NCBI RefSeq assembly: GCF_007558825.1
Contig: NZ_VLTK01000007.1
Coordinates: 204,132 to 268,131 of the forward strand
Length of the DNA: 64,000 nt
Source of the DNA: Brevibacterium aurantiacum
GTDB lineage: Bacteria > Actinomycetota > Actinomycetes > Actinomycetales > Brevibacteriaceae
Reading direction: 5' to 3'
How positions within the stretch are numbered: position 1 is the stretch's first letter; each line of letters begins with the position of its first letter. The notes beneath the pieces were generated by a model. It was not told where the DNA came from and ran no database searches. It worked only from the letters and a program-made list of their open reading frames with translations. Both the position numbers and the translations under genes were made by a program. This document shows positions 45,762-53,879 of this stretch, one piece after another.

Positions 45762-47255
45762 TCACTTGTCGTCCGGGCGTACTTTCTTGCCACGGTCCTG
45801 CCAGAACTTCGCAGTGGTGACTTCGTCCGTGCCGTCCCAGGCGTCGACATCGGTGTTGATGCGCTTGAAGGTGGGAAGGTCACCGCGGCGGAAGATCGGC
45901 TCCTGGCCAGCGCGACGCTGATCCATATAGTTCTTCAACAGGCTGAACACCACAGGTGAGAGCATCAGGAGCGCGAACAGGTTGATCAGCGCCATAATCG
46001 CCATGAAGATGTCTGCCGCCGTCCAGACCAGGTCGAGTGCGGCGATCCCGCCGATGAAGACAGCCACCATCACGATCACCTGATAGATGCGCAGCGCGGT
46101 CTTGCTGCGGGTCAGATGCTCGATATTGGCTTCGCCGTAGTAGTAGTTGCCGAGGATCGACGTGAACGCGAAGAGGAAGATTGCGAATGTGAGGAAGTGG
46201 ATTGCCCACTGGCCGAGCTGTCCGCTCAAGGCGGTCTGCGTCAGCTGGACCCCCTCGGCCGAGCTGCCGTAGTCCGGGTTCGATAGGAGAATGATGAAAG
46301 CGGTGATCGAGCAGACGAGGATCGTGTCGAAGTACACGCCGAGTGCCTGAACGAAACCCTGCTTAGCCGGGTGCGACGCCGATGCCGTCGCCGCCGCATT
46401 TGGGACCGAACCGATGCCGGCCTCATTTGAGAACAGGCCGCGCTGAACACCGATGAGCATGATCGAACCGATCGAACCTCCAGCGATCGAGTTGAAGCTG
46501 AAGGCGTCGCTGAAGATGGTGACGATCATTCCGGGGACAGCGCCGAGGTTGATCGCCACCACGATGATGCCGACGATCAGATACAGCCCGGCCATGATCG
46601 GGACGAGGTATGCGGAGACATTCGAGATGCGCTTGGCACCACCGGCGAAGATCAGGTAAGCCCCGACTGCGACGACCACACCGGTGATTGCGGTGAAGGC
46701 GAAGTTGGAATCGTCGACGTCGAATGATGCTCCGACAGCGTCGACGATGGAGTTCGACTGTACGGAGTTGAAGACGATGCCATAGGTGATGGCGACGATG
46801 ACTGCAAACACCAGGCCGAGCCGCTTCATGTTCAGTGCGCGGTTGATGTAGTACGCAGGACCGCCTCGGAAGTTCGGCCCGTCTTTCTCCTTGTAGAGCT
46901 GCCCGAGTGCGGACTCAGCGAAGGCAGTGGCGCCGCCGACGATGGCAGTCAGCCACATCCAGAACACTGCACCGGGACCGCCCAAGGAGATGGCAAGAGC
47001 GACACCGGCGATATTGGCCGTGCCGACACGAGAGGCGGCGGAGATGGAGAAGGCACGGAACGGAGAGATATTCCGATTGCCTTCGGAATCGTGTCCGCCG
47101 GGCTCCACGATCGTGCGGAACATTTCGGGCAGCAGCCGCAGCTGGAGGGCACCCGTACGAATCGTGAAGTACAACCCTGTAGGGATGAGAACTGCGACGA
47201 GAACGTACGTGATGACACCGCTGACGCTGTCGAACGCGCTTTGGAGCATCTCCAT
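45762..47255 (-). CDS. Sodium:alanine/glycine symporter (AGCS family)
   Basis: A 497-residue membrane protein with 10-11 predicted helices. TGLYFTIRTGALQLRLLPEM, ISAASRVGTANIAGVALAIS, LGGPGAVFWMWLTAIVGGAT and GLFSNEAGIGSVPNAAATAS are AGCS hallmarks; the last contains the substrate-binding loop. It takes up alanine or glycine with sodium. The C-terminal ~45 residues are hydrophilic and end in basic RGKKVRPDDK. It may feed the glycine cleavage system encoded 9 kb upstream, but there is no direct link. A strong terminator follows. Confidence 0.93.
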   Translation of the reverse strand: MEMLQSAFDSVSGVITYVLVAVLIPTGLYFTIRTGALQLRLLPEMFRTIVEPGGHDSEGNRNISPFRAFSISAASRVGTANIAGVALAISLGGPGAVFWMWLTAIVGGATAFAESALGQLYKEKDGPNFRGGPAYYINRALNMKRLGLVFAVIVAITYGIVFNSVQSNSIVDAVGASFDVDDSNFAFTAITGVVVAVGAYLIFAGGAKRISNVSAYLVPIMAGLYLIVGIIVVAINLGAVPGMIVTIFSDAFSFNSIAGGSIGSIMLIGVQRGLFSNEAGIGSVPNAAATASASHPAKQGFVQALGVYFDTILVCSITAFIILLSNPDYGSSAEGVQLTQTALSGQLGQWAIHFLTFAIFLFAFTSILGNYYYGEANIEHLTRSKTALRIYQVIVMVAVFIGGIAALDLVWTAADIFMAIMALINLFALLMLSPVVFSLLKNYMDQRRAGQEPIFRRGDLPTFKRINTDVDAWDGTDEVTTAKFWQDRGKKVRPDDK

Positions 47256-47649
47256 TGATCTATGCCTCCTTCGACAAGCTCAGTGCTTCGTGTGTGGGTA
47301 TGAGGGTGCGTGAACACCATGTGCTACTTCTGCAGTTGCCCTCCAGTCTGCCACCGAAGTGAGAAAGCGCATTACATCGCCCCTGCGCAAGTCCCTCACA
47401 CAGGCGAAATCCCTTCAGGAAGGAAGAAGCCGATGCGCTCGGTGTTCAGGGGTGCTGCGCACACCCGGACTGTCAATGAATGACTTGTCGTTGAGCACCG
47501 AAACTGACGTTGTACCCATCCAGCATTCACGTCGCGTCTACCCGGACATCATCCGTTCATTGCTCGGGTTGTTTAGGGTTGTCCGCAATCCACTGCACCA
47601 TCGGCCGCTCGAGCCTGCACCGAGTCGCCAACTCTGAGGAGTCCTCGCC

Positions 47650-48465
47650 ATGCCAATCACCCTCGCAAACCACACCTCCGAGGCCGTCGCCCACACCCGG
47701 GTTCCGCCTCTGGTCATCGCGCATCGTGGCGCGTCAGCTGACTATCCGGAGAACACGATCCCGGCCTTCGTCGCCGCCATCGACCAGGGCACCGACATGC
47801 TCGAGATCGACGTGCACATGAATGCTGACGGAGAACTCGTCGTCATCCACGACGTCACCGTGGAGCGGACGACGAATGCCCGAGTCGCCCATCCTGACCG
47901 CACGGACTACAGCGTGAAGTCCATGACCACGGCCGAGATCGCCAGCCTCGACGCGGGCAGCTGGAAGTCTGAATCGTTCGCCGGCGTCCGGGTCCCTCAC
48001 CTCGCCGAGGTGCTCGATCTGGTGCACGTGACCCGCACCGGGCTGCTCCTCGAGGTCAAACTCCCCACCCAATACCCGGGATTCGCCCAGGCGCTCGTTG
48101 AATCTCTGACCGCATCCCCCGACTATCTCGACCGAGCATTGGCGGCGGGGATGCTCGTCGTCCAGTCCGGCGACTGGGCCTTCATCCGTGAGTTCCACGC
48201 CCTGGCTCCGGAGATCCCCGTCGGGGTTCTGGGTCGGCCCTGCCCGGACGAATTGCGCGACTTTGCCACCTGGGTCGATCAGGTCAATCCCCAGTACATC
48301 GCGGCAGATGCCACCTTCCTCGGCCACGTCCACGAGCTGGGGATGTCGAGCCTGGTGTGGACCGTCGACAGCGTCGAAGACATGGAGAAGGCTGTCGACC
48401 TCGGTGCCGATGGCATCATCACCAACAGGCCCGACCGGCTCGTCGCGGTCGTCGAAGACCTCTGA
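47650..48465 (+). CDS. Glycerophosphodiester phosphodiesterase
   Basis: A 271-residue GDPD TIM barrel. The catalytic block is VIAHRGASADYPENTIPAF with His and Arg, then EIDVHMNADGELVVIHDVT with Glu, Asp and the second His. It hydrolyses glycerophosphodiesters to glycerol-3-phosphate and an alcohol. No signal peptide, so cytoplasmic. AGGAGTCC precedes ATG 47650. The ~390-bp region upstream (47256-47649) contains no supported gene or motif. Confidence 0.92.
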   Translation: MPITLANHTSEAVAHTRVPPLVIAHRGASADYPENTIPAFVAAIDQGTDMLEIDVHMNADGELVVIHDVTVERTTNARVAHPDRTDYSVKSMTTAEIASLDAGSWKSESFAGVRVPHLAEVLDLVHVTRTGLLLEVKLPTQYPGFAQALVESLTASPDYLDRALAAGMLVVQSGDWAFIREFHALAPEIPVGVLGRPCPDELRDFATWVDQVNPQYIAADATFLGHVHELGMSSLVWTVDSVEDMEKAVDLGADGIITNRPDRLVAVVEDL

Positions 48466-48909
48466 GGTCAGCGCGCCGAGTCGAGCACCAGCTCCGGGTT
48501 CACTCGGGACAGAATTGATCCGTGAGACGGCAGAGTGTGTCTCAAGACGGCCGAGGCCTCGCCGCTGCCACAGAGACGAGCAGACCTGTCGAGAGGTTGC
48601 ACAGGTGAGGACTCCTGCGATGACGAAGGGGAATACGAATATGCCGATGAGCGGGACAACTTCTCCGAAGGTCAGAACCATCAGTTCCGGCGTCGGTCGT
48701 TCGACGCGTCCGACCACCTCGGCGAGGCCGGAGATTCCGAAGATGGCAATGCTGAGCACGGTGACAATGCTGCGCGGGATGGGCGGGAGTTCGCGCGCGA
48801 TGAGTATGGCAGCGGCACCGGCCGCACAAGCCAGGATGAACATGGCAATTCCGGTGGGCAGGCTCTGGGCGAAGTAGTAGTTGCACGGAACTCCACGATA
48901 TTCAGCCAC
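47734..48909 (-). CDS. Doubtful membrane protein ORF running antisense into GDPD gene
   Basis: From a GTG at 48909 the first ~110 residues look like a genuine small membrane protein with three hydrophobic helices (SLPTGIAMFILACAAGAAAI, SIVTVLSIAIFGISGLAEVV, TFGEVVPLIGIFVFPFVIAG). After that the frame stays open for ~280 more codons, nearly all of it antisense to the phosphodiesterase gene, with Arg/Asp/Val composition typical of a shadow frame. The likely explanation is a short membrane gene that has lost its original stop, or a frameshifted gene whose end cannot be located. Only the region 48580-48909 is likely real coding sequence. No strong ribosome-binding site is visible. Confidence 0.4.
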   Translation of the reverse strand: MAEYRGVPCNYYFAQSLPTGIAMFILACAAGAAAILIARELPPIPRSIVTVLSIAIFGISGLAEVVGRVERPTPELMVLTFGEVVPLIGIFVFPFVIAGVLTCATSRQVCSSLWQRRGLGRLETHSAVSRINSVPSEPGAGARLGALTSEVFDDRDEPVGPVGDDAIGTEVDSLLHVFDAVDGPHQARHPQLVDVAEEGGICRDVLGIDLIDPGGKVAQFVRAGPTQNPDGDLRSQGVELTDEGPVAGLDDEHPRRQCSVEIVGGCGQRFNERLGESRVLGGEFDLEEQPGAGHVHQIEHLGEVRDPDAGERFRLPAARVEAGDLGRGHGLHAVVRAVRMGDSGIRRPLHGDVVDDDEFSVSIHVHVDLEHVGALVDGGDEGRDRVLRIVS

Positions 48910-49019
48910 TTGTCTTGTCGATAAGAGGATGGTTCTGATCAGTGGCCGACGCCACGGTCAGGGCCGGTGGAATGAGACGCCGGTTCTCAGCAGGTGCGTT
49001 CGGATGAGACGCTGGGACC

Positions 49020-51317
49020 ATGGCCAATGAACTCGCGTCGTCCACCAGTCCGTACCTCCGCGCCCATGCCGACAATCCTGTCGACTGGCGGATGTGGACG
49101 AAGGACAACCTCGCCGAGGCGGCCCGCCGAGACGTGCCGCTGCTCATCTCGATCGGCTATTCCACGTGCCACTGGTGCCACGTCATGGCCCACGAATCCT
49201 TCGAGGACGAGGCCATCGCCCGCGTCATCAACGAGAACTTCCTGCCGATCAAGATCGACCGCGAAGAGCTCCCGGACATCGACTCCTATTACATGAACGC
49301 ACTCCAGGCGATGCGCGGCCAGGGCGGCTGGCCGATGACGATCTTCGCCACACCCAAAGGCAGTCCCTTCTACGCCGGGACGTACTTCCCGCCGGCACCG
49401 CGGGGGAACCTGCCCGCGTTCACGCAGGTGCTCGCCGCCGTGTCCCAGTCGTGGACGGAACGCCGCGCCGAGGTGACCGAGATGACCAAGCGCATGGATC
49501 GTGGGCTCGCCGATATGGCCAGTGCAGTCTCTGACGCATTGCCTGCCGAAGCAGCCTCAGAGCTGCTGAGCGCCGAAGAGCTCGACTCGGCAGCTGAGTC
49601 CCTGCTCGACTCCTATGACCCCGCGTGGGGCGGGTTCGGCAAAGCACCGAAGTTCCCGCCGCTGATGAACCTCATGCAGCTCTTGGCCACGTTCGTGCGC
49701 TTGGGTGGAACCACCTCGGCGAGGGAAGGGGCGCTTGCTCCTGGAAAGGTTGACACGGTGGGAGCCGATGGCCATCTCGAGGGTGAACTCATCCTCGACT
49801 GCCTCATCGCGGTGCGCAGCACCTTCGCACGGATCGCGAGCGGCGGCATGCGTGACCAGGTGCGCGGCGGCATCGCCCGCTACAGCGTCGATCGGCAGTG
49901 GTTCGTGCCGCATTTCGAGAAGATGCTCTACGACAATGCGCTCTACCTGCGCGCTGCCGTCCAATGGGCGAAGGTCGAACGCGCGCTCAACCCGGGATCG
50001 AAGTGGCTGGCGCTCGCCGAACGCGAGGTCACCGACACCGCGAATTTCCTCAACGCAGACATGTCCGACGGGGACCGATTCATCGCCGCACTCGACGCGG
50101 ACTCACTCAACGCTGACGGTGTGCTGGAGGAGGGTGCCGCCTACGTCATCACGCCAGAGGAGTTCGCCGAGGTGGGGCGGGAGGGGCTGCTCCAACTCGT
50201 CGATTCGCCCGCCGCTGCAGAACTCTCCGGTTCCGTCGTCGCCGCCATCCGCATCATCGACTGGTTGGGCATGGACGACGTGCCCTTCGACGAGGAGCAC
50301 CCGGCCCCGTGGACCACCTCGGCGACGGTCGCGCAACAGGAGCGTCTGAAGAACTTGTTGGGCACACGCCCCCAGCCCGCACGGGATGAGAAGACGATCA
50401 CCGAATGGAACTCGCTGGCGATCACGGCACTGGCCGAAGCAGCCTTGTATGCCGGTGTTTCCGGGAGCGAGGGGACTTCGACAGCTGCCGGACCGCCGGC
50501 GAGCTGGGGGAGTGATGCGGTACATCAGTGGGAGGCGATGCTCGCACGCTTCGGTGCCGATTCTAATCTTGAGGTCCGCCGCAGCTTCACCGGTGAGACC
50601 CCGGGGCCCGGCCAGGCAGGCCTCGCCGATTGGGCGCAGTTCATCACTGCAGGCATCACCGTCCGCCAGCTTCCGGGAGCCTCGGTGCAGGTGAGCGATC
50701 TGGTCTCTTGGGGTGCACGGATGTTCGCGGGCTTCACCGTCGAAGGAGATGTGCTCGAGGTCTTAGACTCCTTGAGTGACGAGATCCTAGACGTCAGATC
50801 CTCTGACCCAGTGGACAACACGGTGCCCTCTGGCAGATCTGCCGCGGCAGAGGCGGCACTTCTGCTCGCAGAGACCGGTCTGGACAGCGGTGCTGAGACC
50901 GGTCTGGACAGCGGTGCTGTTACCGGTTCGCCGGGCAGTCGTGCGATGGGTGACTCGTCGACTGGCACCGCTGGGGCTGAGGGGCTGAGCACCGGAAGAC
51001 TTCTTGAACTGCGCGATCGCCTGCTCGGTGTCTACAGGGCACTCGCTGGTCGAGCGCCGCGCGGCTGCGGTCACGCGCTGTGGCAGTCCGAACGAGCACT
51101 CAGCCCGGTGCGTGTGGCCACTCGAAATGCCGAGTTGAGGGGATTCGCCGCCCGGCACCCCGCGGTCACGCTCCTGACCGCTTCAACCGGAGTCCCGGGC
51201 GTGAGCGGATCCGAGGTCGAGGTGCCCGAAGGTACAGCGATCGTCTGCCGAGGGACGCAGTGCTCGCTGCCCGTGGCCACCGTGGGCGAACTCCTCGAGC
51301 AGTTCGACGGTTTCTGA
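49020..51317 (+). CDS. Thioredoxin-domain protein, DUF255 / YyaL (SSP411) family
   Basis: A 765-residue cytoplasmic protein. Residues 1-165 are the DUF255 thioredoxin-like domain: NELASSTSPYLRAHADNPVD, then IGYSTCHWCHVMAHESFEDE with a CxxC motif, and GGWPMTIFATPKGSPFYAGT. The remainder is a six-hairpin glycosidase-like alpha/alpha barrel (GGFGKAPKFPPLMNL, MRDQVRGGIARYSVDRQWFV, HFEKMLYDNA). Biochemical role of the family is unsettled; redox or carbohydrate-related functions have been suggested. It is longer than the usual ~670 residues owing to Ser/Gly/Thr-rich loops, including an eight-residue tandem repeat ETGLDSGA near residue 620. Confidence 0.9.
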   Translation: MANELASSTSPYLRAHADNPVDWRMWTKDNLAEAARRDVPLLISIGYSTCHWCHVMAHESFEDEAIARVINENFLPIKIDREELPDIDSYYMNALQAMRGQGGWPMTIFATPKGSPFYAGTYFPPAPRGNLPAFTQVLAAVSQSWTERRAEVTEMTKRMDRGLADMASAVSDALPAEAASELLSAEELDSAAESLLDSYDPAWGGFGKAPKFPPLMNLMQLLATFVRLGGTTSAREGALAPGKVDTVGADGHLEGELILDCLIAVRSTFARIASGGMRDQVRGGIARYSVDRQWFVPHFEKMLYDNALYLRAAVQWAKVERALNPGSKWLALAEREVTDTANFLNADMSDGDRFIAALDADSLNADGVLEEGAAYVITPEEFAEVGREGLLQLVDSPAAAELSGSVVAAIRIIDWLGMDDVPFDEEHPAPWTTSATVAQQERLKNLLGTRPQPARDEKTITEWNSLAITALAEAALYAGVSGSEGTSTAAGPPASWGSDAVHQWEAMLARFGADSNLEVRRSFTGETPGPGQAGLADWAQFITAGITVRQLPGASVQVSDLVSWGARMFAGFTVEGDVLEVLDSLSDEILDVRSSDPVDNTVPSGRSAAAEAALLLAETGLDSGAETGLDSGAVTGSPGSRAMGDSSTGTAGAEGLSTGRLLELRDRLLGVYRALAGRAPRGCGHALWQSERALSPVRVATRNAELRGFAARHPAVTLLTASTGVPGVSGSEVEVPEGTAIVCRGTQCSLPVATVGELLEQFDGF

Positions 51318-51323
51318 GTCGTA

Positions 51324-51359
51324 GCCTCACCCTTAAAGCAGTTCAGTCCCAGGTGAGGC
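51324..51359. terminator. Hairpin between convergent DUF255 and TetR genes
   Basis: GCCTCACC (51324-51331) pairs with GGTGAGGC (51352-51359) across 20 nt. It starts seven bases after the DUF255 stop and overlaps the last codons of the TetR gene. Confidence 0.45.
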
Positions 51360-52212
51360 GTTCCAGGCCTGACAGGACGAGGTCGAGGCCCATGATGAAG
51401 TCCGATGCCTCGTCGAGATTCTCGAACTCGCCGAGCACGGAGTGCACGAAGGGGAAGTCCTCTTCACTGAAACTTGCCCAGTGGTCGATCTGGGCAGTGT
51501 GTTGGGCTTCACCATCCTCGGCGGCTTCGCGTTCGATCGCACGCTGAGAGACTTCCGCGCCCATGCCGGAAGCATAGGTGGACACGACCATTGACGCCTG
51601 AAGCTGGCGGGTCAGGTCCAGTCCACTATTCTGGAGGGCCTGACCGACCAGCTCCCAGTAGGTCAGCGAATTCTGCTCATCGGGGCCCGCCTTGATGAGC
51701 TGGGAGGCCAGCCAGCGGTGCTCGAGCATCTGGACGAACAGGCACAGGACGAGCCGTCGAATCTGCAGCAGGCCCTCAGCGGTACCGGTGCTCGTGCGGC
51801 CATCGGGCTCAGGGGGAGGATAGTTCTCAAACTGCTTCGGGTGCGGCTGATCAGCACGTTCGAGGGCCTCGGCCTCGTCCAATGCACGTCCCAACAGCTC
51901 ATCGGACACGATGGCCATCAGTTGGTCCTTGCCGGCGGCGTACCAGTAGAGACTGGCCACGCCGCTGTCGAGCTGTGCGGCCAGTCCGCGCAGTGTCATC
52001 TTCTCCGCCCCAACGGCGTCGAGCGTGGTGATCGCGGCCTCGATGATCTGCTCCAGCGAGAGGGACGTACGCGTGCGCGCCACCCCACGACCACCTCGGC
52101 GTCGGGGAGGAGTGATCCTGCGTTGAGCGTCCTTCGATGAATCACGAGGGCTGTCTCTGCGTGAATTCGCGTTGTGATCGCCTCGCGGACGCGGGGGAGT
52201 CTCAGATGCCAT
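51343..52212 (-). CDS. TetR-family repressor of adjacent DHA2 efflux gene
   Basis: A 289-residue TetR. After a ~48-residue basic, disordered leader the helix-turn-helix reads SLEQIIEAAITTLDAVGAEK, MTLRGLAAQLDSGVASLYWY; the YWY recognition helix and the following AAGKDQLMAIVSDELL match the tetracycline-repressor-like subgroup with TetR_C domain. The start could lie inside the basic leader. It is divergent from an MFS drug transporter, and the intergenic DNA contains three phased GAAC-N3-GTTC palindromes, so classical ligand-induced derepression of the pump is likely. Confidence 0.9.
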   Translation of the reverse strand: MASETPPRPRGDHNANSRRDSPRDSSKDAQRRITPPRRRGGRGVARTRTSLSLEQIIEAAITTLDAVGAEKMTLRGLAAQLDSGVASLYWYAAGKDQLMAIVSDELLGRALDEAEALERADQPHPKQFENYPPPEPDGRTSTGTAEGLLQIRRLVLCLFVQMLEHRWLASQLIKAGPDEQNSLTYWELVGQALQNSGLDLTRQLQASMVVSTYASGMGAEVSQRAIEREAAEDGEAQHTAQIDHWASFSEEDFPFVHSVLGEFENLDEASDFIMGLDLVLSGLERLTWD

Positions 52213-52261
52213 GCCTTGAATCTACCGAGAGACTTGCATTCAATCAAACACCGTTCTATGG

Positions 52262-52312
52262 TCGAACATAGTTCGAGTATCGAACGAAGTTCCATTGGCG
52301 AACATTGTTCGA
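52262..52312. promoter_or_regulatory. Three phased TetR operators (GAAC-N3-GTTC)
   Basis: Copies are at 52264-52274 (extended TCGAAC-ATA-GTTCGA), 52282-52292 (GAAC-GAA-GTTC) and 52300-52310 (extended CGAAC-ATT-GTTCG). Their centres, 52269, 52287 and 52305, are spaced exactly 18 bp. All lie between the divergent TetR and MFS genes, starting 50 bp from the TetR start and ending 65 bp before the MFS start. Confidence 0.75.
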
Positions 52313-52376
52313 TCATTAAGTTCTTCTCTCGCCGGCTCTCCAGCCGACCTTTCGACCTACCCGCGAAAGGACCCAC

Positions 52377-53846
52377 ATGTCCTCCTCATACTCCTCGACC
52401 TCCTCATCCGTCGATACGCAAGTACTCAAACCGCAGAGTCTCCGAGCTGCCTGGCCTGCTCTACTCGCTCTGTGTCTGACCATGCTCGTCGAGATGGTCG
52501 ACAACTCGATTCTCAACGTCGCTCTGCCCACGATCGGGCGAGACCTCAGCGCTTCTCCAGCAGACCTGCAGTGGATCGTCGGCGCCTATTCGCTGACGTT
52601 CGGCGGGTTGCTCATGGTTGGCGGGACGATGGGCGACAAGCTTGGTCGCCGTCGGACCCTCCTCTTCGGCCTCGTGCTGTTCGGTCTCACCGGACTCGGC
52701 GTGCTGCTCGTCTCCACGCCCGCACAGCTGATCGCGGTGCGAGCACTGGCAGGAGTCTTCGCCGCATTCATCGCCCCATTGACCATGTCGTTGATCTTCC
52801 GCCTCTTCGACCGTGATGACCTGCGCACGAGGGCGATCGGCCTCATCGTGGTCGTCTCGATGATCGGCTTCGCCGTGGGCCCGACCATCGCCGGATTGGC
52901 GATCACGAATCTGCCCTGGCAGGCACTCCTGGTGGTCAACGCCCCTGTCGCGGTCATCGCCTGGCTCGGTGTGCGTTTCGGGGTCGCCGAGGACGACCCG
53001 GCAGACCGTCGCGAAGGCGGTGCCGACATTCCCGGCGGCATCTTGTCTGTGGCCTCGCTGGGCTTCCTCCTCTACGGCTTCACCGCTGGGGTCGAATACG
53101 GTTGGGCTGCACCGTTGACGGTGCTCGTCTTCGCCGCCGGTGTGCTCTCCCTTGCCGGATTCATCTGGCGTGAGAAGACCGCCGAGGATCCGATGCTCGA
53201 TCTCAAACTGCTCGCCCTGCCGACAGTGAGCGGGTCAGCGATTCTGCAGACCGCGACAATGATCGCCATGGTCGGAGTCATGTTCGTCTCGACTCAGCTC
53301 TACCAGTTCGCCTGGGGTTGGTCCGCATTCCAGGCGGGATTGGCGAACCTTCCGTTCGTCGCGGGCATGCTGCTCGCCGGCCCGTTCGTCGATCGCGCCG
53401 TGGCCCGATTCGGCCACCGTAAGACCTCGATCGGCGGTATTGCGCTCGTCATCGTCAGCCTCATCATCTGGATCTTCGCGCTCACACACGGCTTCCTCTG
53501 GTGCGCGGTCGGGATGCTCATCATGACTATGGGGATGCGGACGATCATGACGACTGGTGCGGTCGCCCTCCTCGGCGCCCTGCCTGAGACACGCACGTCG
53601 ATCGGATCGGCGCTCAACGACACCGCTCAAGAGCTCGGCAATGCAGTGGGCGTTGCGATAGTCGGCACGATCATGGCCACGGTTCTCGGCAGCACACTGC
53701 CGCAGGGGGCCTGGGATTCGGCGACGGTTGCCGGCTTCGTGCACTCACAGCAGATTTCGTTCACGGTCCTCGCCGGTATCGTGCTGGTGATGTCGATCAT
53801 CGGGGTTCGCACGCTGACCGACTCGAGGGAAGTCGACGAGCATTGA
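52377..53846 (+). CDS. MFS transporter, DHA2 family (14 helices)
   Basis: A 489-residue EmrB/QacA-type drug:proton antiporter. MLVEMVDNSILNVALPTIGR is motif D1 of helix 1, GGTMGDKLGRRRTLLFG is motif A between helices 2 and 3, and ALAGVFAAFIAPLTMSLIF resembles motif C/B regions. About 14 helices are visible. GCGAAAGGACC precedes ATG 52377. It is divergent from its probable TetR repressor across three operators. Substrates cannot be predicted; toxic cations or antibiotics are typical. Confidence 0.92.
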   Translation: MSSSYSSTSSSVDTQVLKPQSLRAAWPALLALCLTMLVEMVDNSILNVALPTIGRDLSASPADLQWIVGAYSLTFGGLLMVGGTMGDKLGRRRTLLFGLVLFGLTGLGVLLVSTPAQLIAVRALAGVFAAFIAPLTMSLIFRLFDRDDLRTRAIGLIVVVSMIGFAVGPTIAGLAITNLPWQALLVVNAPVAVIAWLGVRFGVAEDDPADRREGGADIPGGILSVASLGFLLYGFTAGVEYGWAAPLTVLVFAAGVLSLAGFIWREKTAEDPMLDLKLLALPTVSGSAILQTATMIAMVGVMFVSTQLYQFAWGWSAFQAGLANLPFVAGMLLAGPFVDRAVARFGHRKTSIGGIALVIVSLIIWIFALTHGFLWCAVGMLIMTMGMRTIMTTGAVALLGALPETRTSIGSALNDTAQELGNAVGVAIVGTIMATVLGSTLPQGAWDSATVAGFVHSQQISFTVLAGIVLVMSIIGVRTLTDSREVDEH

Positions 53847-53879
53847 GCAGGTGCCCGGGAGCCCGTTTCGCAACCAAGC

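Noticed and set aside
47359..47637. 92-codon plus-strand ORF upstream of the GDPD gene
   Set aside because: Arg/Ser-rich with no recognisable motif, and no ribosome-binding site; looks like chance in a gap between divergent genes.
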